Shown here: positions 1 through 10,737 of the stretch, one piece after another | Position numbering within the stretch: position 1 is the stretch's first letter | Layout: every line of letters starts with the position of its first letter | Assembly: GCF_029852145.1 (NCBI RefSeq) | Contig: NC_079977.1 | Span: 2,976,001-3,040,000, forward strand | DNA: 64,000 bases | Reading direction: 5' to 3' | Source: Microplitis mediator | Taxonomy: Eukaryota > Arthropoda > Insecta > Hymenoptera > Braconidae | Position numbers and translations under genes: made by a program | Notes under the pieces: generated by a model | Told to the model about the DNA's origin: nothing | The model's input: the letters and a program-made list of their open reading frames with translations, nothing else | Databases searched by the model: none

Positions 1-298
1 TATTGTAAATAAAATTTTGTAAAAAATAAATAAATTTTTTTTCATTCAATTGTTTCTGTCAAAATTTTTATGAGAAAAATTAGTACTCAATTTTTTATTT
101 TTGTTAATTATTTTTATTGTAATTAGTGTAATTTATTTTAATAATAATTATATAAATTTTTGTAAAATTTAACATCAAAAAGTAAGTACTCAATTTTTGG
201 ATAAATAATTATATTTTAATAATAATAATATTAATTTTTTAACAAAAAGTGAGTAATAAATTTTTTGAATTTTTAAATAAAAAATTAACGATTGTGAA
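1..298. other. AT-rich intergenic DNA
   Basis: No open frame, RNA gene or clear repeat boundary is visible. The stretch consists of A and T runs with several copies of phrases such as AGTACTCAATTTTT, so it may be the decayed edge of the repeat cluster that follows. Confidence 0.5.
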
Positions 299-709
299 TT
301 ATACTGAAGTTAGCCGACGTCTTATAATTTTTGGATTTTTTTTTAGACAGTAAATTATTTTTAAAAAAGTATTTTTAAAAATTGCACCTGTACTTTTGTA
401 AATTCTCTACAAGTGCATATTTTTTAAAATTTTTTTTTGCCGATTGATTTGTTGAAAAAAAAATCCGAAAATTTTTAATTATCTGCTAACTTCAGGATCA
501 TGATTAAGATACCAAAGTTAGCTGACGTTTAATAATTTTTGAAATTTATTCAAAACGATAAAGTATAAAAATAAAATATTTAAAAAAATTGCACTTATAG
601 TTTTTTGAATTTTCTACATGTACATTTTTTTGGATTTTTTTTCTTTGGATTTTATTTGTTGAAAAAAAAATCCGAAAATTTTTAATTGTCTGCTAACTTC
701 AGGATCATG
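299..709. repeat. Two adjacent ~200-bp MITE-like elements
   Basis: Two head-to-tail copies (about 299-504 and 508-709). Each opens with a form of ATACTGAAGTTAGCCGACGT and closes with TGCTAACTTCAGGATCAT, the inverted counterpart. Both interiors contain the phrases TGCACTTRTAGTTTT and TTTTCTACATGTGCAT. Inverted ends, short length and no coding capacity fit a non-autonomous DNA transposon. Further copies lie at 1538-1746, 39676-39878 and, in tandem, at 49053-49790. Confidence 0.7.
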
Positions 710-1520
710 ATTGTGAATGTAGCAGGCATTGGACAAAATTAAAATTATAAATAAGTAGAGGAAATAATTAGAAAAAAAATATTTTGAAAAAATGCACTTG
801 TTAATTTGGAAATTTTCTGAATGTGTATTTTTTTTAAATTTAATTTTTTTAATTAATATTCATAATAATAATCAATTAAAAATTAAATAGTTTTTTATGA
901 CGAGTCTGAATGTAGCAGCTATCAGACAAATTTAAAATTGTCAATAAATAGAGTAAATAATTAAAAAAAAATATTTTTAAAAACTTGTTAATTTGAAAAT
1001 TTTTTAAATGCGCATTTTTTTTAATTTAATTTTTTTAATTAATATTCATATTAAAAATCAATTAATAATTAAATAGTTTTTTATGATAAGTCTGAATGTA
1101 GCAGCCATCAGACAAATTTAAAATTATAAATAAGTAGAGGAAATAATTAAAAAAAAAATATTTTTAAAAAATGCACTTGTTAATTTGAAAATTTTCTAAA
1201 TGTGTATTTTTTTTTGTTCAATTTTTTTAATTAATATTCATAATAATAATCAATTAAAAATTAAATAGTTTTTTATGACGAGTCTGAAATGACAGTAAAG
1301 TTGGCGGAGATCTGACAATTTTTGAAATTTTTGAATAATAAAATGAAATTGTTTTGACAAAAAAATTAAAAAATGGACTTTTAAAAAATTTTTAAATCAG
1401 TACATGCATTTTTTTTATTTTATCAATTTAATTATTTAATTTTTTTATATGCAATTCAAAAATTGTCTTATGTCTCATGAGTCTGAATGTAGCAGCCATC
1501 AGAGAAATTTAAAATTATTA
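709..1520 (+). repeat. Tandem array, ~190-bp unit
   Basis: The phrase GTCTGAATGTAGCAGCCATC recurs near 709 (as GTGAATGTAGCAGGCATT), 904, 1091 and 1481. Each copy is followed by ATAAATAGAG/AGTAGAGGAAATAATT, a TGCACTTGTTAATTTG phrase and AATTAATATTCATA. Three nearly complete units and a fourth partial one are visible. No coding potential. Confidence 0.75.
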
Positions 1521-1537
1521 ATAAATAGAGTAGATAA

Positions 1538-1746
1538 TTATGATCCTGAAGTTAGCAGACATTTAAAAATTTTTGAATTTTCGTAATTCAACAAATCAAT
1601 TGCAAAAAAATACAATAAAAATATACAGATGTAGAAAATTTTAAAAACTACAGGTGCAATTTTTTCAAATATTTTTTTTTTTTTTTTTGTCGTCTAAAAA
1701 AAAAATCCAAAAATTATTAGACGTCTGCTAACTTCAGTATCATAGA
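1538..1746. repeat. MITE-like element, third copy
   Basis: It starts ATGATCCTGAAGTTAGCAGA and ends TCTGCTAACTTCAGTATCAT, a near-perfect inverted pair of about 20 bp. It has inserted in the tandem array: array-like sequence (TAGATAATTA) resumes on both sides. Confidence 0.7.
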
Positions 1747-1879
1747 TAATTAATAAAATTATATTTTTAAAAAATACACATTTGAAAAATTTTGAAATTA
1801 AAAAGTGCATTTTTTAAAATATTTTTTTTTTAATTATTTACCCTATTTATTTATAATTTTGAAATTGTCTGTTACACAC

Positions 1880-2215
1880 TCGTTTTTTTTAATTTAAAAA
1901 AATTCGACCACGCGCTCAAAAAAAAAAATTGAATTTCTGTAGGAAAATTAAATTTCCAAAAAAAAATGAGTAGAAATAAAAAAGTAAGAAATTAATTAGA
2001 TAATTAAGAGATTAATTAAATTTATTTAATAATAAATTAATTACAATTTTTTTTTAATTTAAAAAAACTCGACCACGCGCTCAAAGTAAAAAATTCCTTT
2101 TCCGTAGAAAATTTAAATTTCCATAGAAAAAAATGAACAGAAATTCAAAAATAAAAAATTAATCAATTAATTAAGGGAGTAATTAAATTTATTAAATAAT
2201 AATATAGATAATAAT
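1880..2215 (+). repeat. Two-unit tandem repeat (~165 bp)
   Basis: The phrases AAAAATTCGACCACGCGCTC, CTGTAGGAAAATTAAATTTCC and AATTAAATTTATTTAATAAT occur in the same order from about 1890 and again from about 2058. No coding potential. Confidence 0.65.
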
Positions 2216-2957
2216 AAGTGATAAATAATAAAAAAAGAAATTTTTAAGGTTAAGGCTGACATCTGATTTGACTGAAGCATTAAATAGAATAGAAAAGATT
2301 TAAATAAAGATTTGAATAATAATTTAAAATGAGCATTGGGGTAAAAAAGAATGAAAAATGAGTATTGTTGTAATTAATAGGTAATAATAATCCAATAATA
2401 CCACGACTGATGGGAGCATTGTGACAATAACACAAACAAAAAAATGTTGCGGTGTAAAACTACCGGTTGATGGAGAGAGACGTGAGTTTTATTTTATTTT
2501 GTTCAAATAAAATAAAAATATGAAAAATTAAATGGGGGCGAGCTCATGAATTGTAAGAGATTAAATACTATTTTTTTTACCCTCGTTAATTACCTTTTCT
2601 GAAGTTGTTTCAGCCATTATTGAGCGAATGAAAAATATAAACTTATAAGTACTAAGTATTATTAAATATAACCACACTTTGGAGTATGGTTGAAACGTGA
2701 ACCTTCAAACAGGAAATCGTTTCTGTTCTGCTCCTTTTTTCGTCATGTTAGAGTCTAGTTGTTGGGAAGTTTTCAGCGAAAAAGGGGTTCGTGGTATGGG
2801 GAAATTTTTTCTGAACGTCAAAGTAATTTTTGTTTTTAATTTTTCCGCCAAAGTTTTAATTTTATTATTTTAAATTATTGGGAATAAATCCCGCGAAATT
2901 CAAATTTGTTTGCTATGAAAATTTAATGGAAGGAAAATTTTGAAATGAAGAAGAATA
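2216..2957. other. Intergenic or 5' intron of CYB5D1
   Basis: No convincing exon. The first coding exon of the CYB5D1 homologue should lie in or beyond this stretch, but it would encode only a few residues and cannot be picked out by eye. From about 2870 the sequence is an imperfect duplicate of 3695-3890 (shared phrase CCGCGAAATTCAAATTT). Confidence 0.4.
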
Positions 2958-3190
2958 AATTTTTCTCACCTCCGGGCGGAAAGTGCAACTTTCGTCCCGC
3001 TGTGCAAAACGAAGTTGCCGCTTTCCGCCTCCGTCGAGGAGAAAAATAGTATACACTCCTCGGGAAGTAAATAAGAAAGCCTCAGATCACATGTTTGTTG
3101 ACCTCGGCTTCGCCTCGGCCAACAATTACATGCGATCTGAGACATTTCTTACTTTACTTCCCTAGGTGTGTAATATACTATTTTGTGAAT
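2958..3190. mobile_element. Double-hairpin insertion
   Basis: Two hairpins lie side by side. The first pairs GGCGGAAAGTGCAACTTTCGT-like sequence (about 2976-2997) with its inverse ending CGCTTTCCGCC (about 3009-3030). The second pairs 3047-3106 with 3115-3180: the arms begin TAGTATACAC and end GTGTAATATACTA, and enclose a small TCGGCTTCGCCTCGG loop. The imperfect duplicate at 3695-3890 lacks this block, which marks it as an insertion. Related GTGTAT...ATACAC hairpins lie at 7615-7735 and 7886-8010. Confidence 0.65.
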
Positions 3191-3962
3191 TTAGTAATGG
3201 AATTTTAAATTGTAGACAAATGCCGCGAAATTTGAATAATGAATTTTTTAAAATTTAAGTATGGAAGTTTTAAATTTTATGGCGGGAAATTAAAGCAAAT
3301 AAAAGTATTTTGGATGAAAATTTATGAATAATTTCAACTCTAAAATAAAATTTTGAATAAAATATTTTTGATTTCAAGAAATAGAAATTTAAAAATTTGA
3401 ATTTTTTATAAAAATTTTTGATAATTAATTTAAAATTTAATTATTTTTTTGCAAAATTTCCCAGTCGATTTATCAAAAATTTATAAAAAATTGTGAATTG
3501 AATTTCACCTTAAAAAAAAAAAAATTAATTCGAATTTTACTTTGAAATTCACAAAAGAATTATTAATTAATAATTCACCCGATTAATTTTTGTCTCAAAA
3601 AATTTCAAATCTTATTATAAAATTTTGAAATTTAATTAAAAAAAATAATATTTTTGAAAAGTTATTAATTTCAAAAATTTTTTTATTATTTTAAATTATT
3701 GGGAATAAATGCCGCGAAATTCAAATTTATTTGGTGTGAAAATTGAATGGAAGGGAAATTTTGAAAGGAATTAATTTTTTGTCAATTCATTAATGAAATC
3801 TTAAATTACGAACAAATGCCGCGAAATTTGAATAATGAATTTTTTTAAATTTTATGGCGCGAAATTAAAGAAGAAAAAAGTATTTTGGAAATAGAGAAAA
3901 AATGAAAATTTATTAATTTTAAAAAATTGTCGGAATAAAATTTTTGCACTATTAATTTTCAG
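3191..3962. other. AT-rich DNA, probably intron upstream of CYB5D1
   Basis: It contains the second copy (3695-3890) of a local duplication whose first copy is split by the hairpin block. The phrase CAAATGCCGCGAAATTTGAA occurs near 3217 and 3814. It ends in a splice acceptor (TTTTCAG, last base 3962). No other exon is seen. Confidence 0.5.
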
Positions 3963-4676
3963 GAAAAAAACCTCGAATATTTTTTACCAAGTGAAGTTGT
4001 GGTTCACAACAAACCAGAAGATTGTTGGGTATCATATTTGGGCAGGGTATACAATCTAACGGACTTATGTAAATCGTGGAAAGATCGACCGGAGATAAAG
4101 CCGATCCTCTTATTCGCTGGTAAGGATATAAGTCACTGGTTTGACGATAGCACCGGAGATATACGGCATCACGTGGATCCGCGAACTGGTGCTTTGGTGC
4201 CCTACTGTCCTCATGGACCCATTCCCGACGTAGGAATCCCCGAACCCTCGAGCACTTGGAGACCTTTAGATCGTCTTCCCTGGTGGCTCGACACTAAATA
4301 TCTCATTGGAAAGCTTACGAAAAATCCAAGACCCTGTCGCATCATCAACATGCTCACTACCAAGGAAGCCACGATCTGGGTAAATTTTACTCTTAGTATC
4401 TCATCAATTAACAATTTTTTAATTACTGCGTTAATTAATTTCGCGGCTCAGGTTTGTGAAGAAGAAACTGTCAGAAAAATTCAAGAGCGTTTCGCTTTTT
4501 TTAATTCAAATTACGCAGACTATCTGTGGAAATCGGACGACAAAATTCTGGATTTAGACAAAACTTTGACGGAAAATGGAATTCCCGATGAAAGAGAACT
4601 TTTTGTCAATTGCGGGCTACCTGATGATTTTTACATCCCAAGTATTTTATGTTACTACAAAGATTCAGTCAAATAA
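3963..4676 (+). CDS. CYB5D1: Cytochrome b5 domain-containing protein 1 homologue (5' partial)
   Basis: Two exons are seen: 3963-4379 and 4452-4676, both phase 0, giving 213 residues. The first coding exon with the start Met is not found: the frame is stopped at 3936 upstream and exon 1 follows TTTTCAG. The N-terminal half carries the family phrases HNKPEDCWVSYLGRVYNLT and GKDISHWFDDSTGDIRHHVDP (near residues 15-75), including the His of ISHWF expected to help bind heme. The C-terminal half has the conserved RIINMLT and YLWKSDD stretches and a TLTENGIPDE segment. Length and order match vertebrate CYB5D1 (about 228 aa). Known family role: axonemal protein (Chlamydomonas FAP198) linked to ciliary beating. 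In an insect, sperm flagella or sensory cilia would be the likely site (inference). The 72-nt intron is a multiple of three with no stop, so an unspliced reading stays open. It is assigned as an intron because the 24 extra residues have no place in the family. Confidence 0.88.
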   Translation, partial: EKNLEYFLPSEVVVHNKPEDCWVSYLGRVYNLTDLCKSWKDRPEIKPILLFAGKDISHWFDDSTGDIRHHVDPRTGALVPYCPHGPIPDVGIPEPSSTWRPLDRLPWWLDTKYLIGKLTKNPRPCRIINMLTTKEATIWVNFTLSISSINNFLITALINFAAQVCEEETVRKIQERFAFFNSNYADYLWKSDDKILDLDKTLTENGIPDERELFVNCGLPDDFYIPSILCYYKDSVK

Positions 4677-4755
4677 TTTGTAGTTTTCGTCAAAAAAAAA
4701 ATCGCCATATAAAATAAATATAAATATTTATATGTAATAAAAAAAAAAATGTTTC

Positions 4756-4761
4756 AATAAA
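4756..4761 (+). terminator. Polyadenylation signal, CYB5D1
   Basis: An AATAAA hexamer about 80 bases after the stop codon, preceded by an A-rich 3' UTR. Position and sequence fit; no transcript evidence is available. Confidence 0.5.
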
Positions 4762-5145
4762 GTAGCAGATAAATAATGACTGGAGTATTCTTCAGAGCGA
4801 CGTGGGATTCTGAGAAGAAATTCTATTATCTATTTTAAGAAATCCATTTCTTTGTCCTCGAGCTGACTCTATTTAATTATATATATAAAGTTAGCTCATC
4901 ACTACTAGAACACGTCTCGAGGTCACTGGCAGCATTTTACTGTCATTACAATCCACGTGATACGATGCGCGACTTTGTACCTCACAATTACAACCATTAT
5001 ATCATTCCGTCACATCTCGAGTCTTGTATATGGTTAAAAAATTCAATAATTAATAGCAAAGCTCCGTTTATCGGATTTAATTTATTGTAAATTAAATCGG
5101 CAGTAAAAATGTATAAAAAAAATTTTTTTTTTAATTTTTTTTTCA
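4762..5145. other. Intergenic DNA
   Basis: No exon, RNA or repeat recognised. Confidence 0.4.
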
Positions 5146-5700
5146 AATACTTCGATGGGGATTCGAAACCAGAACTTTTTGGTTACTGTCCAAGTGCGCT
5201 TTGAGGGCCACTAGTGTAAAATTTTGAAAAAACCAATTTTTTTTTTTTATAATTATTTTCCTTGAGGGGCCCGCCTTGCCCCCTTTCCCCTATATATCTT
5301 TCTACGTACCACGATCCTCCAGTTTTCCGATGGAATAAAAAATCTAATTTTGGCAGGCCTAATTTTCGCGCGAAATTTGAAATTAAAAAAAATTTTTTTT
5401 TCAAATACTCCGATGGGGATTCGAAACCAGAACTTTTTGGTTACTGTCCAAGTGCGCTTTAAGAGCCACCAGTGTGAAATTTCGAAAAAACAAATTTTTA
5501 TTTTTATAATTATTTTCCTTAAGGGGCCCACTTTGCCCCCCTCTCCCCTATATATCTCTCTTCCCACGAACCTCCAGTTTTCCGATGGAATAAAAAATCT
5601 AATTTCGGCAGGCCTAATTTTCGCGCGAAATTTGAATTTTTTTAAAAACCCCGCCAACTTTTTAAATTTCAAATTTTTTCTTAGCTCGAGGGTTATGGTA
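5146..5700. repeat. Tandem ~255-bp repeat with tRNA B-box-like segment
   Basis: Two head-to-tail units (about 5146-5399 and 5400-5650) share GATGGGGATTCGAAACCAGA, AAGTGCGCTTT, GGGGCCC, CTCCAGTTTTCCGATGG and GGCAGGCCTAATTTTCGCGC. Read on the minus strand, GGTTTCGAATCCCC resembles a polymerase III B box, so a tRNA-derived SINE origin is possible. Open frames on both strands here are by-products of the repeat. Confidence 0.65.
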
Positions 5701-6030
5701 CGCAACATACTTTCTAGTTTAATCAACTTTTTGGTTTTTTTTCATTTCCGGTACTGAGAAGGTCGCTATCACTGCAGTGGGGGACTTTTTTTGGAGCCGC
5801 GGGAAATCGTGAATAACTCGCTGAATTTTGAATCTTTTTGTCCAAAAATTTTATCTTGTATTCATTATATATCCACAAATATATCCTTAAAACATTAAAA
5901 CATTCCATGCAGTAGTTTTCTTTAAAAAAATTCCCAATCATCTTTTTTTCAGGCGATCACACTAGTGATCTCCCTCAACAATAAATATTTTAAATGAAAT
6001 CTACAAAAAAAAATCTTTTTTTTTTTTTTC
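5701..6030. other. Intergenic DNA
   Basis: No gene or clear repeat seen. Confidence 0.4.
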
Positions 6031-6100
6031 TTCAAATACTCTGATGGGGATTCGAACCCTGAACTTTTTGGTTACGTCACAAGTGATCTCTAAGTGAATA
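6031..6100 (-). repeat. tRNA B-box-like repeat fragment
   Basis: A third partial copy of the 5146-5700 family. The minus strand reads GTTCAGGGTTCGAATCCCCA, a closer match to the pol III B box than the two upstream copies. No acceptor-stem pairing was found, so it is called a SINE-like fragment and not a tRNA. Confidence 0.45.
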
Positions 6101-7455
6101 AATCGAGATATTTATGAATGTTCGCATAAAAATATGTGAATAAAAATAATGGAAACTTATGAAATGCTAGTATTTTCTTACAGATTGTTTATATGTATGG
6201 ATAAATATATATATATATAGATGGGTAGTTTAGATCAAGTAACTGGATACCAATCAGTGTTAGTATCTCCTTAGAAATCTACCTCTATTTAACTTGTTAT
6301 ATTTTATCTTTTCTTCTTCTTCTTATTCTGCTTCTTCTTCCGTATGTGTGTTGTTGTCTGTAGTAAAGTTCATGTAGTCGTTGTTATGCGTTCTCACCGT
6401 TCTATTCGCGAAGGTGGTAAGTCAGGGTGCTGGTGTAAGCTATTGAGCCTTCTACCTTTAGATTTCTCGCAATAAAATTAAGAAACAGACAGCTATAGGT
6501 GGCTATATACATAAGAAACGTCTTGGGTCTTAGACACAACAGTCCCAGGGACTACGATTTGCTGGAGGCTTAGTAGACGTGAACCCTGAACTACCCAGTT
6601 AACAAGAGGTCATTTGTGCTCTACTCCCAGGAATATATTCCTATTTGTCTGCTGTATTTTATTGCCCTTTTCGCTTTTTAAAATAATAAAATCCCTATTT
6701 CTTCTTCAAAATAATAAACATTTTTTTTTAAACCATTCGCGGAAGTTTGCTATGGAAAATTATATTTATTTTTATTAATAAATTCAAAGAAAATCTCATA
6801 TTTTTTCCGGATACTTATAAATTTTTGTAGAAAAAGTCATTTTTAAAAAATATAATTCGGTTCAAAAATTTCTAGTGGCCAAAATATTGAGTTTGGGTAA
6901 AAATTAAAGGAGACCTTTTTTGTAGAAAATTTAATTTCCTACAAGATTGATGATGATCATTTTCATCGTATCTTCAATCATTAATCCAGGATTTTAAGTC
7001 AAAGAAAATATTCTGCCCTTTTGAAAAAAAAAAAATTGAAATATATAAAAATGATATATTCCCATCTGATTAATAAACTAGAGGAAGTTATTAATCGTTT
7101 GATGGTTTACTCAGAAAACTTTGAGATGTAACCTCATAATTCATAGTACTCGGCAATTAATAATAAGTGTCTCGATTGTGTATTTAAGTATATTTTATAC
7201 CACGCACTGCAGTATACACGAGCAACGGTAAAGATTAATAAATGAAATTAATATAGAGGCATACTATTTAAGAACGGAAGTCTCTCTTCAGACCTTGCTG
7301 TAATTATTTATAAACATTCAATTAAATCCATTTCATAGCTTTTGGTTCCCCGAATCTGTTTATTATTTTTCGAAATTCACAACTAAATCAATGTAACGAT
7401 TTAATTTACACAATTGGTCGTAGCAGACCAAGGAAATAGAGAAATTTTTTACGAT
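6101..7455. other. Intergenic DNA with short microsatellites and one palindromic module
   Basis: It holds a (TTC)n tract near 6310-6340 and, at 6912-6965, the phrase GACCTTTTTTGTAGAAAATT with the mirrored TTTCCTACAA and TGATGATGATCATTTTCATC. That phrase is one of about 18 copies of a dispersed palindromic module. No exon seen. Confidence 0.5.
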
Positions 7456-7884
7456 ACCTGCATTGAAAGTTCAAATTCTTGCCCTGTTTAGAGGGAAAAA
7501 AGTCGTTCTTTTCTTTTATGAGAAAATAAACGATAAAAATTAGCGCATGCTCTGTTCTTCCTACAAACAGAGGCAGAAATTCGAACTTTCAGGTGTAGAT
7601 TTGGTGAAAAAAAGTGTATTACACACCGGGGGAGGAAAATAAGACATTTCGACCCGTGTGTATAATTGCCTATTCGAGCCAAAGGCTAGAATCGGGATCC
7701 TTCCCCCTCTCCCCGTGTGTGTAAACATTTTTTCACTAGATCTATACCTGCAAGTTTGAATTTTGGCGCCTGAGGGAAGAATGACGCATGCGCTAATTTT
7801 AGTCGTTTGTTCTTTTACAAAAGAAAAGAATTTTCTTCCCTCTAAACAGGGCAGAAATTTAAACTTTTAAGTGAAGATCCTGTG
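7456..7884. mobile_element. Foldback element
   Basis: Long imperfect inverted arms: left AAAGTTCAAATTCTTGCCCT then GTTTAGAGGGAA (7466-7500), right TTCCCTCTAAAC then AGGGCAGAAATTTAAACTTT (7836-7870). It contains a smaller hairpin at 7615-7735 (TACACACCGGGGGAGG paired with CCCCTCTCCCCGTGTGTGTA). There is no coding capacity beyond short frames produced by the arms. Confidence 0.65.
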
Positions 7885-7885
7885 A

Positions 7886-8012
7886 AAAATATTATATGCA
7901 CCCCGGAAGAAGGCCGGGCATCCCAATTTGCATGATTGCGACCCTCGCCTTTAGCTCGGGTAGGCAATTACACTCGCGGGTCGTAATATTCTATTTTTCT
8001 CCCACGGTATGT
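7886..8012. repeat. Hairpin repeat
   Basis: An inverted structure beginning ATATTATATGCACCCCGG and ending with TGTAATGTACT. The centre holds ACCCTCGCCTTTAGCTCGGGT. It resembles the hairpin at 3047-3180 in its AAAAATA..GTAT outer ends and C+G-rich inner arms. Confidence 0.5.
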
Positions 8013-8125
8013 AATGTACTAATTTTTCAAAAGTTATATTTTTCTTCCAATGGTTTCGTTTCGATCACGAGAATTACAAAAGGAAAAAAGTTTTCATAAT
8101 TTGAATAGTCGTACTATCTTAAATA

Positions 8126-9717
8126 TACACGGAAAAAAATGATGCTCAAAATTTTAATAGTTTGTAGTTTATTTTTTACTTAAAATTAGTATATTTGTAT
8201 ACTAATATCAAATCAGGATTATTATATATTACAAAATGACTATTATTTATATTAAAATTTGATACACATAGAAGAGCAAAATTTGTAATTTCGTATATTA
8301 AAATTAATATGAAAAAGAATCGATAAATTGGTATCTAGTTATTTATTACTATTTAAATAAACATAGAAAAATTTAAAAAATTTACCACTTATTCGATTTA
8401 TGTATATAATAAATTAATTTATAATAACGAATAAATAACATTTTATATCAATTATTAGTCAATGGGATAGAATTTATAAAATAAGAGTTAAAAGTTTTCG
8501 GTTTTTTTATGAGCAAAAAATCAGTATCTAGTATACTAATTTTTCATTTTATTATTTACCACTTATTCGATTTATGTAGGGGAGGGTGGGGCAGAGCGGC
8601 CCCCCTAAGCCAATTATTATTTTTTGTGGCTTTCAACCATAAGATCACTTTACTTTTGTCCTATTTCGAACAAATTTATGGACATTTTGCCAAAATTCTG
8701 AAAAATTTTTTTTTTTTTTGTGGGGCAGAGCGGCCCCCCTTCAAAAAATGATAAAAAATTTTTTTTTTTCGTTTTTTTTTTTTAAATTGTTTTCATCATT
8801 AAGAATGTATTTCTTTCTCTTGACAACTATTTTTGGTTTTACATTACTCGAAAAAAATTTTTTAAAGCGTAAAAAATCGTTCACTCTCGATTACCTTAAT
8901 TACTAATTGTTATTTAATAAAAAAAAAAACATCAATTCTATAATTTTACTTTATTTCAAAAATTTATCAACTAAAAAAAAAAATTTAATTTTTATAAATT
9001 TTTAGTGACCAAATTTGCCTCTTACATAGAGAAACGGCCGAAAAATATGAAAAAATAATTTTTTCGGAAGTTCGGCTGGTCCATTTTGCCCCAGGTGTTA
9101 TGCGTAGGGCTAGAAATGTGGAATTACAATAATTTTTTTTTAATTTGACGATAAAAATATGAAAAAATCACTTTTTCAAAATTTTGGGCTTGTCCATTTT
9201 GCCCCAAATGTCATGCGTAGGGGTAAAAATGCGCAAACATATCAGATTTATAGTAATTAGTCGAAAAATAAAAAATTTTTTTTTTGGTCAAAATTTCAGG
9301 GGGGCCGCTCTGCCCCACCCTCCCCTACATTGTAAATTAATTTATAATGATGAATAGATGATATTTTAAGCTAATAATTGATCAGTGATATCGAATTTAT
9401 AAAATAAAAGTTTGTAACTTTTGCAATTTTTCGGCTGGAAAAATCAGTATCTAAGATAGCAATTCTTAATTTTACCAATCATTACTTTTTAATAGATGTA
9501 TGCCATAAATTAATTAACTTTCACTAATAAGTCACGTATTTATACCTAAAAGTAATAATATTTACTTACTTTTTGAAATAATTGATAGTAGTTTTTAGGA
9601 ATCTACTAAAATTAGTAAACTACTTTGCATTACGTACACAATAGTACTAATTATTGATAACAGATTCCACTTTTTACAATTATTTATTAAATTTTAATAT
9701 TCTGTTTTTTCCGTGTA
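8126..9717. mobile_element. Word-array element, copy 1 (TATACACGGAAAAA ends)
   Basis: It begins TACACGGAAAAAAATGATGC and ends CTGTTTTTTCCGTGTATA, an inverted pair. A second copy lies at 43095-44440, about the same length (840-850 bp) once insertions in each are removed. The interior is rich in TTAGTA/TACTAA and AATAGTTTGTAG words in both orientations. No coding capacity is seen. Confidence 0.75.
8579..9325. mobile_element. Nested GGGGAGGGTGGGGC-ended element with TA target duplication
   Basis: The ends GGGGAGGGTGGGGCAGAGCG and CGCTCTGCCCCACCCTCCCC are perfect inverses, extended by GGCCCCCC. TA flanks both sides (8577-8578 and 9326-9327). The second copy of the host repeat (44041-44060) is uninterrupted here, giving an empty site. 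TA duplication fits a Tc1/mariner-type MITE. Internal copies of GTGGGGCAGAGCGGCCCCCC (8721) and TTTTGCCCCA show partial internal duplication. Confidence 0.85.
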
Positions 9718-10737
9718 TAGTTCTTACCGGAATTTAACCGCGAAGGTATTTGTTGTTATTGTCCACGAATATAAAATGTCCGGTATTTATAAAAATCTAT
9801 TTATGCACATAGTGGATAGTAGATACGGAATAAGGATCATTGTCAATTGTATGTATATATAGTTTGATAATGGAAAATGGTAATAGTGAACAGCAAATAG
9901 TAAGTAGTAATAGTAATATGTGAAAAGGATTGAGAGGATATTGTTGTTGTTATGGGAACAGAAGGAGCAAGTAGATTTAGATTGAGATAAAATCTCGGAA
10001 GGTATTTATAAAAAAGAGATGAGACATTACCGTGAGGATCACGACAGTTGTTTTTGCTCACCCACTGCGGAACCTATGAATTATTTAGAGACAACGTAGC
10101 ACGCGTGTGCTATACTAGTATATATATGTATATATGTATATGTATATGTATATAGTTATTGAATGATATTAGCAGAGTTGAGAACGGAGATGGGAGAGAA
10201 GAACTAATGGATTTAATCGTAATCATTTAGGGTAAAGATTGACATTAGAATTGACTTAAGAGTTTTATTTGCGTGAAAGCACCTATATATTTATATTAAT
10301 ATGGTGTATTGAGAGAGATAAGAGACTGAGTTGGGTCTTATATTCGTAGATAATAAATACGAGTTGAGAAAACAGTGGGAATGCCAAGTACGATTGGCAT
10401 TGCCCATAAAGACGTCCAGCATCGACCTGAATCTGTATGTCTTCTTGTCTTTATTCGCAGAAATATGTCGTATTTGCTATTTACTTCAGCTTGTTGCGCT
10501 CGATATGTGATTATACGAGTGTGCATGTGTGTGTTCTCTAACTGCATGAAATGACGTATCCAATATAGCGGTATCTATTTGATCAATCGATTTGGAACGA
10601 CACAAATGTCTTGATATATCATTTTTTTTAATCATTAGATGAAATTATCGTTTTTTATGGGTTTTTTTTTTTATTGGGTTAAGTATTAGTATATAGGGTA
10701 GAGGTACCGCTATTGACACTTGAAAAATTTAGATACT
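9718..10737. other. Intergenic DNA
   Basis: No exon recognised. It contains (TA)n near 10115-10155. Short open frames on the minus strand have no recognisable content. Confidence 0.4.

Noticed and set aside
167..5030. CGPC motif of the unknown gene as a thioredoxin active site (gene at 49867-52371)
   Set aside because: The surrounding residues lack the thioredoxin pattern of a preceding hydrophobic strand with W-C and a later cis-Pro, so no oxidoreductase function is claimed.
5183..5757. Several open frames on both strands
   Set aside because: They lie wholly in the 255-bp tandem repeat, mirror each other, and have low-complexity Lys/Phe content.
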